A stretch of DNA of 61,861 nucleotides from an uncultured Collinsella sp. (GCA_900544845.1 UQWV01000003.1:1-61861), one strand, 5' to 3'. Shown: positions 24,190-33,001, numbered from the stretch's first letter. Numbers and translations are program-made. Notes: a model not told the origin generated them from the letters alone.

Positions 24190-24663
24190 TTACTCCTCCC
24201 AGTAAGCGTCTGCAAGCAGCTTAAAGCAGATCTTCTTGACCGGCTGCGCGCCATCGCCCGGGAACTCGAGCGTGGGCATGTGAGGCTCGCCGGCAACAAA
24301 CAGCGCGAACTTGTCGTCAGCAAGATCGCCGGCGATCGAGGCGTCGGAATCGACCAGATCGTAGTCGTCCTTCTCGTCAAACTCCTGAACCAGCGTCAGG
24401 CTGCCCGTGGCAACCTTAAAGGCCTCGCGACCCTCGACGTCGATCTGCAGGTCGTGATAGCGCTGATGCGTCTCATAGTGAGCCTCGGCCTCGGGACGCG
24501 TCGTGGGAGCCATGACGTTCGCATAGACCTTGTCGCCCAGAACCGGATGGCTGCCGACCTCGAGCTGCGCCGGATCGTTCTCCTCGAGCCAGTCGATCAG
24601 CACGTCGAGGCCCTTGAGCATTCCGCGGTACTCCTCGATATCGCCCAATGCACCGTAAATCAT
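24190..24663 (-). CDS. YhcH/YjgK/YiaL family protein
   Basis: A 157-residue cupin-like protein of the YhcH family (DUF386, relatives of NanQ and EbgC). Features are MIYGALGDIEEYRGM at the start, VLGDKVYANVM, AHYETHQRYHDLQIDVEGRE with the metal-binding-type histidines, and LFVAGEPHMPTL near the end. Members act as sugar or sialic-acid anomerases or partners in amino-sugar catabolism; the precise substrate is not known here. GAGGGG precedes the ATG. It lies downstream of lacX2-lacC2 and a nagA remnant, with which it was probably co-transcribed. Confidence 0.85.
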   Translation of the reverse strand: MIYGALGDIEEYRGMLKGLDVLIDWLEENDPAQLEVGSHPVLGDKVYANVMAPTTRPEAEAHYETHQRYHDLQIDVEGREAFKVATGSLTLVQEFDEKDDYDLVDSDASIAGDLADDKFALFVAGEPHMPTLEFPGDGAQPVKKICFKLLADAYWEE

Positions 24664-24695
24664 CTAAATCCCCTCTCGGATCGTTTCTTTGGCGG

Positions 24696-24828
24696 CTACG
24701 CGATAAACGCGTTACCGACGCTGTTGCCGCCCACATACGTCTCGACCAGGGTAAGGTCGGGATTGAACACGACAACGTCGGCGTCGCGCCCCGACATAAT
24801 GCTATCGCACTTGTCGTCGACATGAGCT
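24696..24828 (-). pseudogene. 3' remnant of a second nagA
   Basis: Read on the minus strand, this frame encodes AHVDDKCDSIMSGRDADVVV, continuing to the ending ETYVGGNSVGNAFIA and a TAG stop. The intact NagA at 27554 ends AHIEDKCGSIMPGRDADFVV and ETYVGGQSVGNAFTE, so about 43 C-terminal residues are preserved without the catalytic domain. No ribosome site fits. It sits directly after lacC2 and 32 bp before yhcH, marking a lost nagA in this operon. Confidence 0.85.
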
Positions 24829-24860
24829 AGCAAGCGATGCCGGGGCCGACACCCAAGCCC

Positions 24861-25796
24861 TTACAGCTCGGTCACGACAACGCCGTTGTAGACCTCGTCC
24901 CAACGGTCCATGACCAGATGGCCAGTCATGGGATCCATGGCATTGAGCTTGCCGCAGGTGTTGGCGGTACGCAGCACCGTCTCGTCGTCTGCGCCAGCAG
25001 CAATGGCATGCGCGAAGCCAGCGATAGTGGAGTCACCAGAGCCCGTGGCGTTAACGGCAGGGATATCGGGCGTCTTTGCGCGGAACGCACGGCCATTGTG
25101 GAAGCCAACGGAGCCGGCAGCGCCCATGGACACGACGACCCAGGGGATATCGGAGAAGCGGGCATCAGAGGCGAGCGCGGCGCGGAGCTCGTCCACATCG
25201 TCGGTGGTAAAGCTCGTGCCCAGAAGGCCGTTGATCTCGGTCAGGTTAGGCTTGACCAGCTCGGGCTTAATTTCGGACTTAAGGGCGGCCTCGAGCGAAG
25301 CACCCGAGGTATCGAGCAGCACCTTGGCGCCGGCGTTCTCGGCAATGCCCGTGATCTTGGCATAGTAGTCTGCCTCGACACCGCGGGGCAGAGAACCCGA
25401 AATGGTGACAACGTCGGCCTTGCCCGCAAGCTCAGTAAACTTGGCGGTAAAGGCATCGAGTTCCTCGGGGGCAATTGTCGGGCCACTCTCGAGCAGCTCG
25501 GTCTGGTTGCCGGCGTGGAGGATGTTGAGGCAAATGCGAGTCTCGCCCTTGATGGGCACAAAGTCGTTGTTAATACCGTTAGCATCCATGAGCTCAGCCA
25601 TGTAGGCGCCCATGTGGCCGCCGAGCAAACCGGTTGCCACAACGTCGTCGCCCAGCTGACCCAGCACACGGGCCACGTTGAGGCCCTTGCCGCCGGCGGT
25701 CTTTTCGGGCGTCACGCGGTTGACGTCGTCGATAATGAGCTCATCGAGCTGATAGCGCGTATCGACAGACGGGTTCATCGTAACGGTGAGGATCAT
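24861..25796 (-). CDS. lacC: Tagatose-6-phosphate kinase (PfkB family), copy 2
   Basis: A 311-residue paralogue of the kinase at 170, near-identical in most motifs (GGKGLNVARVL, DTSGASLEAAL, NATGSGDSTIAGF). It follows lacX2 by 59 bp as in copy 1. Being within the amino-sugar island, it most likely phosphorylates tagatose-6-P produced by AgaS from galactosamine-6-P. AAGGAG precedes the ATG. The two copies differ mainly at surface positions, so the duplication probably serves separate regulation rather than a new substrate. Confidence 0.88.
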   Translation of the reverse strand: MILTVTMNPSVDTRYQLDELIIDDVNRVTPEKTAGGKGLNVARVLGQLGDDVVATGLLGGHMGAYMAELMDANGINNDFVPIKGETRICLNILHAGNQTELLESGPTIAPEELDAFTAKFTELAGKADVVTISGSLPRGVEADYYAKITGIAENAGAKVLLDTSGASLEAALKSEIKPELVKPNLTEINGLLGTSFTTDDVDELRAALASDARFSDIPWVVVSMGAAGSVGFHNGRAFRAKTPDIPAVNATGSGDSTIAGFAHAIAAGADDETVLRTANTCGKLNAMDPMTGHLVMDRWDEVYNGVVVTEL

Positions 25797-25855
25797 TTTT
25801 AGCTCCTTATCTCGCAGGCTCCTTATGCCTCGCGATACGAGTCGACAAAACGGAA

Positions 25856-26737
25856 TTACAGAATCTCAATCGTGAACGAGCGGACGACGGTCTCCTTGGG
25901 CTTGGCGACAAGGCAGCCGCGCTTATGCTCAAGCACGTCGTCCTCATCGGAGCAGGTCGAGAGACCGCCCCAAGGCTCAACCGCCACAAAATCGCCCTCG
26001 GGCTTACTCCACACAATGAGATACGGGAAGCCCTCGAAGCTCAGGCGAACGCCCTTGTCCTCCCCCTTCTTAGAAAGCGTGACCTGGCGGCTCTCGAGCA
26101 CGTCAAAGATGGTCTCCGCAAAATCGAAGAGCTCGTGCGACAGGGGCAGCGTCTTTCCCACCATGGGGTTCTTGGAACGGTTTGCCACGTCAATCAATCC
26201 GGTCGAGGGCACGGCGGTGCAAAGCTCCGCAGCCTCGTCTTTCTCAAAGCGCAGCTCGTAGTCCGTATAGGCCTCGCCCTCATCGAGCGGACACCTGAAG
26301 CCGGGATGACCGCCGATAAAGAACGGCATGTCCTCGGTTCCCTCGTTGGTCACCTCATAGGAGACGCGCACGGCGGTATCCTCGAGCGCATAACGAGCGA
26401 CAAGCTTAAACGGATACGGATAATCACTCAGCAATGCGGCGTTATCCTCCGAAGCCAGGCACATCGCCAGCTCGTTCTCGCCTTGGCTCAACAGCTTCCA
26501 CTCCTGTTTGCGCGCAAACCCGTGGCGAGCGAGCTTTACATGATGCCCGGCAAATGTCATGGCGCTGTTGTCGCGCAAGCCTCCGCAAATCGGGAAGCAA
26601 ATCGGTGCCTGGCCGGACCACACGGCGGGATCGCCCTGCCACAAATACTCGCGTCCGTCAGCCTCAATCGAGGTAAACGAGCCGCCGGCCGTGGAAACCT
26701 TGATAGAAATCGAATCGTTGGAAAGAGCGTATTCCAT
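25856..26737 (-). CDS. lacX: Aldose 1-epimerase-like protein (LacX family), copy 2
   Basis: A 293-residue paralogue of the 1160-2041 protein, with the same EGREYLWQGDP-like region (EADGREYLWQGDPAVWSG), IGGHPGFRCPLDEGEAY and GGLSTCSDEDDVLEHKRGC. AAGGAT precedes the ATG at 26737, and that start equals copy 1 in length; a more distant upstream start is rejected. It is the first gene of lacX2-lacC2, divergent from the flavodoxin-like gene. Confidence 0.85.
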   Translation of the reverse strand: MEYALSNDSISIKVSTAGGSFTSIEADGREYLWQGDPAVWSGQAPICFPICGGLRDNSAMTFAGHHVKLARHGFARKQEWKLLSQGENELAMCLASEDNAALLSDYPYPFKLVARYALEDTAVRVSYEVTNEGTEDMPFFIGGHPGFRCPLDEGEAYTDYELRFEKDEAAELCTAVPSTGLIDVANRSKNPMVGKTLPLSHELFDFAETIFDVLESRQVTLSKKGEDKGVRLSFEGFPYLIVWSKPEGDFVAVEPWGGLSTCSDEDDVLEHKRGCLVAKPKETVVRSFTIEIL

Positions 26738-26893
26738 TATCCATCCTTTCGAACAACTGCTTTTTGCTCGCAAGAACCCGTCTCGGCCCTGACCAAAGGA
26801 CAAACCCGCACGTTCATCGATGCGTCCGGTATCCCCGCCATGTAACGGGGTACCATACAGACATTGATGCAATTACAGCTGAAAGGCCTTCTT

Positions 26894-27478
26894 ATGCGAA
26901 CCATCATCCTCTACGCCTCGCGCCATCACGGCAATACGAAAAAGCTCGTGGACGCCATCGTCGAGGCGCACCCCGAGATCGATACCCTCGACGTGAAGTC
27001 ACTCGGCAAAAACGAGTACCCCAACCTGCACGAATATCATCTAATCGGCGTCGCCACGGGCATCTATTACTCCGAGATCGACAAAGATATGGCACGCGTG
27101 CTCACCAATGTGCTGCAGCCGCAAGACAAGGTGTTTGGCCTCATGACCTACGGTGGCAAAAACAAGTGGTACGGCAAGGATATCGATGGCATCTGCCGCA
27201 TGAAGCAGGCCATCTTTATGGGTGTCTACGGCTGCCCCGGTTTTGATACGTGGGGGCCGTTCAAGCTCGCCGGCGGTGTCCAAAAGGGACACCCGACCGC
27301 CGAGGAAATTAAGGGCGCCGTCGACTTCTTCGACAAGATCGAAGACGAGTATGGCGACATCATCGTCGAAGAGTACGCCAAGCGTGAGAAGCGTCTAGCC
27401 TACGAAAAGGAGCATCCTGCGGGAGGTCTTGTGGCCGGCGTCAAGCGCACGGCAAAGAAGATCGCTAACAAGCTGTAA
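26894..27478 (+). CDS. Flavodoxin family protein
   Basis: A 194-residue protein with a flavodoxin-like N-terminal FMN phosphate loop (ILYASRHHGNTKKLVDAI) and the later LMTYGGKNKWYGKDIDGICR and GVYGCPGFDTWGPF segments. It probably binds FMN and acts as an electron carrier or quinone-type reductase; the partner is unknown. A Lys/Ala-rich tail ends the protein. AAAGG precedes the ATG at 26894; upstream in-frame codons lack a better site. It stands alone on the plus strand between two amino-sugar gene groups, with its own terminator. Confidence 0.8.
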   Translation: MRTIILYASRHHGNTKKLVDAIVEAHPEIDTLDVKSLGKNEYPNLHEYHLIGVATGIYYSEIDKDMARVLTNVLQPQDKVFGLMTYGGKNKWYGKDIDGICRMKQAIFMGVYGCPGFDTWGPFKLAGGVQKGHPTAEEIKGAVDFFDKIEDEYGDIIVEEYAKREKRLAYEKEHPAGGLVAGVKRTAKKIANKL

Positions 27479-27510
27479 CTGTGAAGGTGCTTTTGAGCGT
27501 TTAACCCATA

Positions 27511-27548
27511 CGGCGGGTCCGAGCAGATTCGGGCCCGCCGTCTTTTTC
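27511..27548 (+). terminator. Terminator of the flavodoxin-like gene
   Basis: CGGCGGG / CCCGCCG with an inner CCGA / TCGG pairing are followed by TCTTTTTC. Confidence 0.8.
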
Positions 27549-27553
27549 TATCG

Positions 27554-28723
27554 TTACTCGGTAAAGGCGTTGCCGACGCTCTGGCCGCCAACATACGTCT
27601 CGACGAGGGTGAGCTCATGGTCGAACACGACAAAGTCGGCGTCGCGACCCGGCATGATGCTGCCGCACTTATCCTCGATGTGCGCGGAGCGTGCCGGCAC
27701 CTCGGTTGCCATGCGAATGGCGATATCGGCGCTGGCGATGCCCCAGTCGACGATGTTCTTGACACCCTGGGCAAGCGTGAGCACCGAGCCGGCAATGCTC
27801 TTGCCGTCAGCGAGCCAGCACAGGTTGTCCTTCATGATGACGTCCATGCCACCACTGGTGTAGCTGCCCTCGGGCATGCCGCCGCAACCCAGGCAGTCGG
27901 TGATGAGCACCGTGTGCTGCCAGCCCTTTGCCTGCAGCAGTGCCTTGATGGCGGCAGGGTTTACGTGCTTGCCGTCACAGATGATCTCGGCGTAGGTCTC
28001 GGGCGTGGACATGGCAGCGCCCACGACACCGGGCTCACGGTGATGCAGGCCGCGCTGACCGTTATAGGTATGCGTAAAGCAGCTGGCACCGGCGTTGATG
28101 GCGGCGATGCACTCATCGTAGGTGGCATCGGAGTGACCGATGCTGGTCACCACACCCTTGGCGTTCAGAGCAGCCGCATAAGCAGCGGCACCGTCGCGCT
28201 CGGCCGCCATGGCGCTCTTAACGATGCGACCACCCGCAGCCTCCTGCCACTGATCGAAGACCTCCTCGGAGGGATCGATGAGGTAAGCGGGGTTCTGCGC
28301 GCCCACGTGCTTCATGGTAAAGAAGGGGCCCTCCAGGTAGATGCCCTGAATGCGGGCACCGCAGAAGTCGGGGCCGCGACCCTCGTCCGCCTGAGCGATG
28401 GCGGCGCAGGCGTCCTTGATCTGCTCGACGCCATCGGTGAACGTCGTGGGCAGCCAGCTGGTGGTACCGCGACGGGCGAGCTCGGTCGAGCTGATATCGA
28501 TGCCCTCGGGATCGTTATCGGTAGTTGAGTGGTTGTAGAAGCCATGGATGTGAGTATCGACCATACCCGGTGCGATCCACGATCCCGTGTAGTCCTTAAT
28601 CTCGCAAGAGGGCTCGTCGGCCTGCCAGGCGCCAAAGACGCCATCCTCGACCATAAGATAGCCGCCCAGTTGCGGGCCTGCCGGCAAGAAGAACTTGTCA
28701 GCCTTAATTGCGTACGTGCTCAT
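27554..28723 (-). CDS. nagA: N-acetylglucosamine/N-acetylgalactosamine-6-phosphate deacetylase
   Basis: A 389-residue amidohydrolase. Metal and substrate motifs seen are PGMVDTHIHGFYNH near residue 55, GIYLEGPFF (metal Glu), SIGHSDATY and FTHTYNGQRGLHHREPG (metal His), and ITDCLGCGGMPEG with the catalytic-type Asp. GAGGAG lies six bases ahead of the ATG at 28723; a GTG two codons earlier is an alternative. Next to agaS and a GalNAc-type PTS it most likely deacetylates GalNAc-6-P as well as or instead of GlcNAc-6-P. A terminator separates it from agaS. Confidence 0.9.
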   Translation of the reverse strand: MSTYAIKADKFFLPAGPQLGGYLMVEDGVFGAWQADEPSCEIKDYTGSWIAPGMVDTHIHGFYNHSTTDNDPEGIDISSTELARRGTTSWLPTTFTDGVEQIKDACAAIAQADEGRGPDFCGARIQGIYLEGPFFTMKHVGAQNPAYLIDPSEEVFDQWQEAAGGRIVKSAMAAERDGAAAYAAALNAKGVVTSIGHSDATYDECIAAINAGASCFTHTYNGQRGLHHREPGVVGAAMSTPETYAEIICDGKHVNPAAIKALLQAKGWQHTVLITDCLGCGGMPEGSYTSGGMDVIMKDNLCWLADGKSIAGSVLTLAQGVKNIVDWGIASADIAIRMATEVPARSAHIEDKCGSIMPGRDADFVVFDHELTLVETYVGGQSVGNAFTE

Positions 28724-28782
28724 ATGCACTCCTCGCTTCTAAAGCAGTTGACTGTGGTGATGCTTATACCCAGCTCACGTAA

Positions 28783-28822
28783 AACAAAAAGCGCCCGCCC
28801 GCCGTTATGAGCGGACGGGCGC
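28783..28822 (-). terminator. Terminator of agaS
   Basis: GGGCGCCCGTCCG / CGGGCGGGCGC-like arms are followed on the minus strand by TTTTTGTTTTAC, so agaS transcription mostly ends before nagA. Confidence 0.8.
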
Positions 28823-28840
28823 CCTTACAGGGGGACGCGA

Positions 28841-30007
28841 TTAAGCGGTGAAGGGGTGAATCGTCACGCCCTTAACCACGCGGTTGACCGTGCCGGTGGG
28901 GCTCGGCGTATCGGGCGTGTTGCCCACGCGCACGGAGTTGAGCAGGCTGATAGCCTGGGCAAACATCACGAACGGCAGAGCAAGGTAGCCCTCGGGAAGC
29001 GCCTCGTAGCCCTTAAAGGTGAAGGACTCACCCTCATAGACGGTGGCACCTTCCTGCTGAACGGCGATGGTGTGCTGAGCGATCTCGTCGCCACCGATCT
29101 CGTTGAGGATGTCGATGTCGTACTGACGGGTGTAGGCGTCGTTATTGACGAACACGAAGACGAGCGTCTTATCGTCGACGAAGGACTTAGGTCCATGACG
29201 ATAGCCCATGGAGGTGTCGTAGGAAGTAGCGACCAGACCGTGAGCGAGCTCGAGGATCTTGAGCTGGCTCTCCTGGGCAAGGCCACCGAAGGAGCCAGAA
29301 CCCAAGTAGGTCACGCGGTTGAAGTCGCCAGCCAGGTAATCGGCGATCTCGGGCTCACGGGAGATGACCTCCTCGCCCATCTTGGCAATCGTCTCGACCC
29401 ACTCGGCCTTCTGCTCATCAGAGGCAGTGTCGAAAATAAGGGTAGAGAGCAGGGTCATGCAGGAATAAGAACCGGTCATGGCGAAGCCCTTGTCGTTGGC
29501 GCGCGGAATGAGCAGCGTCAGCGCGTTGGGATCATCGGCAGACTCGACGGCGAGCTTGCCCTCGGGAGCGCAGGTGATGTTGAGGAACTTGACGTTGTGG
29601 ACGAGCTCCTTGGCAACGGCAACGGCGGCAAGGCTCTCGGGGCTGTTGCCAGAGCGGGCAAAGGAAACCACGAGCGTGGGATCCTCGGCGCGCAGGAAGT
29701 CGCGCGGGGCGCTCACGATGTCGGTCGTGGCGATGGGCTTAAAGTCGTAGAGATCAGTGTTGCCAGCGTGACGCAGGTACGGGGCGCAGGTATCGCCAAC
29801 GTAGTCGGACGTACCGGCACCGGTGAAGACAACGGACAGACGGCCCTCGCCCATAGCGCGAGCCTCGGCCAGGAAGGCCTCGATGGCCTCCTTGTTCTCG
29901 CGATAGATGTTGAGCGTATCACGCCAAAGCTCGGGCTGCTGAGCAATCTCGGCCGTGGTGATCTGGGCGCCGAGCTCGGTGAGCTCCTCGACACTCTTCT
30001 CGAACAT
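28841..30007 (-). CDS. agaS: Galactosamine-6-phosphate deaminase/isomerase (SIS domains)
   Basis: A 388-residue double-SIS sugar isomerase of the AgaS family, converting galactosamine-6-P to tagatose-6-P plus ammonia. Visible motifs are VFTGAGTSDYVGD and VSFARSGNSPESLAA in the first SIS domain, and YLGSGSFGGLAQESQLKILE and SYDTSMGYRHGPKSF in the second. AGAGAGG precedes the ATG. Its promoter region has a TATAAT box (30047-30052) overlapped upstream by a CTGGTAGTAACCAG operator. The product is the substrate of LacC. Confidence 0.9.
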   Translation of the reverse strand: MFEKSVEELTELGAQITTAEIAQQPELWRDTLNIYRENKEAIEAFLAEARAMGEGRLSVVFTGAGTSDYVGDTCAPYLRHAGNTDLYDFKPIATTDIVSAPRDFLRAEDPTLVVSFARSGNSPESLAAVAVAKELVHNVKFLNITCAPEGKLAVESADDPNALTLLIPRANDKGFAMTGSYSCMTLLSTLIFDTASDEQKAEWVETIAKMGEEVISREPEIADYLAGDFNRVTYLGSGSFGGLAQESQLKILELAHGLVATSYDTSMGYRHGPKSFVDDKTLVFVFVNNDAYTRQYDIDILNEIGGDEIAQHTIAVQQEGATVYEGESFTFKGYEALPEGYLALPFVMFAQAISLLNSVRVGNTPDTPSPTGTVNRVVKGVTIHPFTA

Positions 30008-30046
30008 TTTTAATACCTCTCTCTAGAAGTAATCATCTGACGTGCA

Positions 30047-30080
30047 ATTATACACTTCGGTTGGTTATCTGGTAGTAACC
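30047..30080 (-). promoter_or_regulatory. agaS promoter with GntR-type operator
   Basis: On the minus strand TATAAT (30052-30047) lies 40 bp upstream of agaS. The palindromic operator CTGGTAGTAACCAG (30067-30080) covers the expected -35 position. The same ACTGGTnnnAACCA motif recurs at 34361 and 34642. It resembles the ACTGGTCTAGACCAGT class bound by NagR/DasR regulators. Confidence 0.65.
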
Positions 30081-30121
30081 AGTTAAATGCAAAGAATCAC
30101 CATATGGAAACGATGCGAGCA

Positions 30122-30853
30122 CTAGTTACTGCGCTGGTGGTAAACCTTGTATTTAAACTGATCGGCACGAGCAACCGAGAGTGTGTACTCCACTACCTCG
30201 TTTGACTCGTTATACGTAGTCCTGACCAAATCGAGCACAGGCGAGCCCTCGACAATTCCCAAAAGGTGGGCATCGGTGGGACGGGCTATGCTCGCATAGA
30301 ACTCCTCTTCGGCCACGCGAATCTTTTGCTGAAAGTCCTGCTCAATCACATCGTAAAGCGGCTTACGCTCCAGCAGCGGTCGCTTTAGGGACAGAAATTG
30401 ACGAACCGGTAGATAGCTGCGTTCGACCATCATGGGCATGTTGTCGGCAGAGCGAAGGCGCTTGAGCTTAAAAATGCGATCACCGATGCGCAATCCCATA
30501 TGCTCGGCCAGATTCTTATCGGCCTCCATCTCGCAAAACTCGAGAATCGTGGTCTCGGGTTCTCGACCCATCGCGCGCATCTGCTCGGTAAAGCTGTAGG
30601 ACTGCATAAGATTGGTTGCTTTTGCCGAACGGTCGGTCACAAAGGTACCGCGACCGTGCTGCCGAACCACCAGTCCTAAACGCTCCAGTTCCTGCAGAGC
30701 CAGGCGTACCGTAGTGCGCGAGAGACCATAGCGCTCCGAAAGTTCGCGCTCGGAAGGAATCATGTCACCGGCGCGATATTCATGGTCAATCTTTTCGGTC
30801 AGAATATCGACCAACTGATCGTACAGCGGTTGCTTACGCGCTCCGATCGCCAT
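30122..30853 (-). CDS. GntR/HutC-family regulator with UTRA domain
   Basis: A 243-residue regulator of amino-sugar genes. The N-terminal winged helix (PSERELSERYGLSRTTVRLALQ and GLVVRQHGRGTFV, about 28-70) leads to a UTRA effector domain (KLKRLRSADNMPMMVERSYLP, VVEYTLSVARADQFKYKV). NagR/AgaR-type members sense GlcNAc-6-P or glucosamine-6-P; galactosamine-6-P is a plausible effector here. GGAGG precedes the ATG. It sits between agaS and the PTS operon, each with a matching operator. Confidence 0.88.
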   Translation of the reverse strand: MAIGARKQPLYDQLVDILTEKIDHEYRAGDMIPSERELSERYGLSRTTVRLALQELERLGLVVRQHGRGTFVTDRSAKATNLMQSYSFTEQMRAMGREPETTILEFCEMEADKNLAEHMGLRIGDRIFKLKRLRSADNMPMMVERSYLPVRQFLSLKRPLLERKPLYDVIEQDFQQKIRVAEEEFYASIARPTDAHLLGIVEGSPVLDLVRTTYNESNEVVEYTLSVARADQFKYKVYHQRSN

Positions 30854-30937
30854 CCTATCCTCCCTTTTGCTCGAATTCGGCTAACTACCTAGGGTGTTAT
30901 GCATTATCTGTCTGCCACACCCGAATCATTAAGAAAA

Positions 30938-30972
30938 CAAAAGCCGCGCGCTCTTTCGAGCACGCGGCTTTT
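30938..30972 (-). terminator. Terminator of the amino-sugar PTS operon
   Basis: AAAAGCCGCG / CGCGGCTTTT arms with an inner GCTC/GAGC pairing; T runs on both strands make it potentially bidirectional. It lies 67 bp past the IID stop. Confidence 0.8.
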
Positions 30973-31038
30973 AACATACACATGGCTTAAGGGGTCGGGG
31001 TGTGAGCCGCGTAGGGACACACCCCTCAAGCTAGAGCC

Positions 31039-32121
31039 TTACCAGATGCTCGGCCAGAGACCAAGCGGGCCAGCGCCCAGGATGCCAAGGACGAAGAGCA
31101 GGAGAATGCCCTTGGTCGGGGTCCAGCTGTGCTTAGCGAACATGTAGTAAAGCAGCAGCGTAAGCATAAGCGGGACGAGCTTCGGGACGATGGTGTTGAG
31201 GGTGTCGGCAACAGAGAAGTTGACCGGATCCTCGGTAACGGTGCCGTAGGTCACGGACTCCATGCCGTTACCCAGATCGGTGACGCCGCACTCGACAGCG
31301 TTGCCGTCGGCATCGGAAGCGGTAAGGGCGTTGCCGTCCTTATCGGTCATGGCGATGGTACCGGCCCCAGCGGTCTCGGTATCGATGCCCTCCATACCGG
31401 TGAAGTTCTCGGCCTCCTTCTCGGAGACGATCACGGTAGTAGCGGAGAGACCACGGGTGGTGCCGTTGGGGATCTGGAGGTTGATCTGGGTGCCACCCAT
31501 GGTGACGACCAGGCAACCGACGACGAAGACGCCCATGATGGAAGCGGCACGCGTGAAGGCCTGCATGTTGGCGGTCAGAGCGTCAATAGCGCTGGTGCCA
31601 AGCTTGTAGGACCAGTTCATGAGCCAGAAGCGCAGAGCGAACTGGACGACGTTGAAGATCACCAGGAAGATGATCGGTGCAGCGGCGTTGCCGTTGATGG
31701 CCATGTTGGAGGTGATGCCGGCCGTGATAGGCACGAGCGTCAGCCAGAACAGGGCGTCACCGATACCACCGAGCGGGCCCATTGCGGCGACGCGGACGGC
31801 GCGGATCGTGGGGATGTCAACCTTGTTCTGCTCGAGCGAAAGCACGATGCCCATAACAAAGGTGACGAGGAACGGGTGGGTGTTGAAGAACTCCAAGTTG
31901 TGGCTCATGGAAGCCGCGAGGTCGTTCTTGTTGGTGTGGATCTTCTCCAGACCGGGAATGATGGAGTAAAGCCAGCCAGCGGCCTGCATGCGCTCGTAGT
32001 TGAACGATGCCTGCAGGAAGCAGGAGCGCCAAGCCATCTTGTTGAGGGTCTTCTGGTCGAGCTGCGGAGCAGGAGTGAGATCCTCGTAGTGCTCCGGGAT
32101 CACATACTCATTAGATGCCAT
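31039..32121 (-). CDS. agaD: PTS mannose/GalNAc-family EIID
   Basis: A 360-residue EIID membrane component. Family features are NKMAWRSCFLQASFNYERMQ at the cytoplasmic N-terminus, MGIVLSLEQNK and MGPLGGIGDALFWLTLVP, and a C-terminal span. It is about 80 residues longer than usual: an Asp/Thr/Gly-rich, hydrophilic insert (about residues 215-300, with TTVIVSEKEAENFTGMEGID) lies between two membrane parts. GGAGGT precedes the ATG at 32121, which overlaps the IIC stop by 11 bp. Its neighbours point to GalNAc or a GAG-derived amino sugar. Confidence 0.88.
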   Translation of the reverse strand: MASNEYVIPEHYEDLTPAPQLDQKTLNKMAWRSCFLQASFNYERMQAAGWLYSIIPGLEKIHTNKNDLAASMSHNLEFFNTHPFLVTFVMGIVLSLEQNKVDIPTIRAVRVAAMGPLGGIGDALFWLTLVPITAGITSNMAINGNAAAPIIFLVIFNVVQFALRFWLMNWSYKLGTSAIDALTANMQAFTRAASIMGVFVVGCLVVTMGGTQINLQIPNGTTRGLSATTVIVSEKEAENFTGMEGIDTETAGAGTIAMTDKDGNALTASDADGNAVECGVTDLGNGMESVTYGTVTEDPVNFSVADTLNTIVPKLVPLMLTLLLYYMFAKHSWTPTKGILLLFVLGILGAGPLGLWPSIW

Positions 32122-32911
32122 CTTCGAAGTCACCTCCGTCAGAAACAGCTGCACCCTTCAGCTCGGTCTGCTGCTGGAAGTCCCAGAAAGCGATGCCGAA
32201 GCCGATGAGAGCGAGGATGAGCAGAGCAGGGGTTGCCAGCGAATCGTTGGCAACGGTGATGAGCGCGAGGCCAAAGCCCATGAGGAAGAAGCCCCACATA
32301 TCGCGGTTCATCATAACCTTGAGCAGGACGGCGAAGCCGACGAAGCGCATCATGCCGCCTGCAGCGGAGAGACCGGTCTGCAGCCAAGTCGGGATGGCAG
32401 AAGCGATGGTCTGACCGATGGTAGCGCCAGCGATGAAGAACAGGGTGACGACGACAGCGAAGATCAGGCCGAGCAGAGCCATGGCGAAGTAGTTCAGGCG
32501 CTCGATGCCCTTGGTGTCCGCGTTGTGAGCCATGTTATCGGCCGTGGACATAAGCGGGGACATAAGCGTGAAGACCAGGGTAACGCCAAGCTGGCCAAGC
32601 AGAGCGAACGGAATGGCGAGGCCGACTGCCGCGTTGGGCTCGAGGCCCGTGGCGATAGCGAGAATGGCTGCCATGATGCCGCCGATGACGGCGTTAGGCG
32701 GCTGAGCGCCTCCGATCGGCATGTTGCCGATCGTCATGAGCTGATAGGTACCACCCACGAGAAGACCGGTGTTGAGGTCGCCAAGGATAAGACCGATGAC
32801 GGCGCCGGTGACGATGGGCTGATAGAGAGACTCGAGGAAGTCAAACTGGTCGATTGCCGCGATGAACGTGACGACGAAGACCAGAGCGATCTGGATGATC
32901 GAGTATTCCAT
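32111..32911 (-). CDS. agaC: PTS mannose/GalNAc-family EIIC
   Basis: A 266-residue EIIC with several membrane spans. The N-terminus IAAIDQFDFLESLYQPIVTG and LLVGGTYQLMTIGNMPIGGAQPPNAVIGG are typical of ManY/AgaC, the latter forming part of the sugar site. AAAGGAGGAG precedes the ATG. It forms the membrane channel with EIID (overlapping gene) and receives the phosphoryl group via IIB at 33002. Confidence 0.9.
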   Translation of the reverse strand: MEYSIIQIALVFVVTFIAAIDQFDFLESLYQPIVTGAVIGLILGDLNTGLLVGGTYQLMTIGNMPIGGAQPPNAVIGGIMAAILAIATGLEPNAAVGLAIPFALLGQLGVTLVFTLMSPLMSTADNMAHNADTKGIERLNYFAMALLGLIFAVVVTLFFIAGATIGQTIASAIPTWLQTGLSAAGGMMRFVGFAVLLKVMMNRDMWGFFLMGFGLALITVANDSLATPALLILALIGFGIAFWDFQQQTELKGAAVSDGGDFEDGI

Positions 32912-33001
32912 CTTGCTCCTCCTTTCAAAATGTATGTACGCACTTTGGATTTCACGTACAGAACGTCAGGGTTTCACTCCTGACAACGTGGATCACGAGG
33001 A

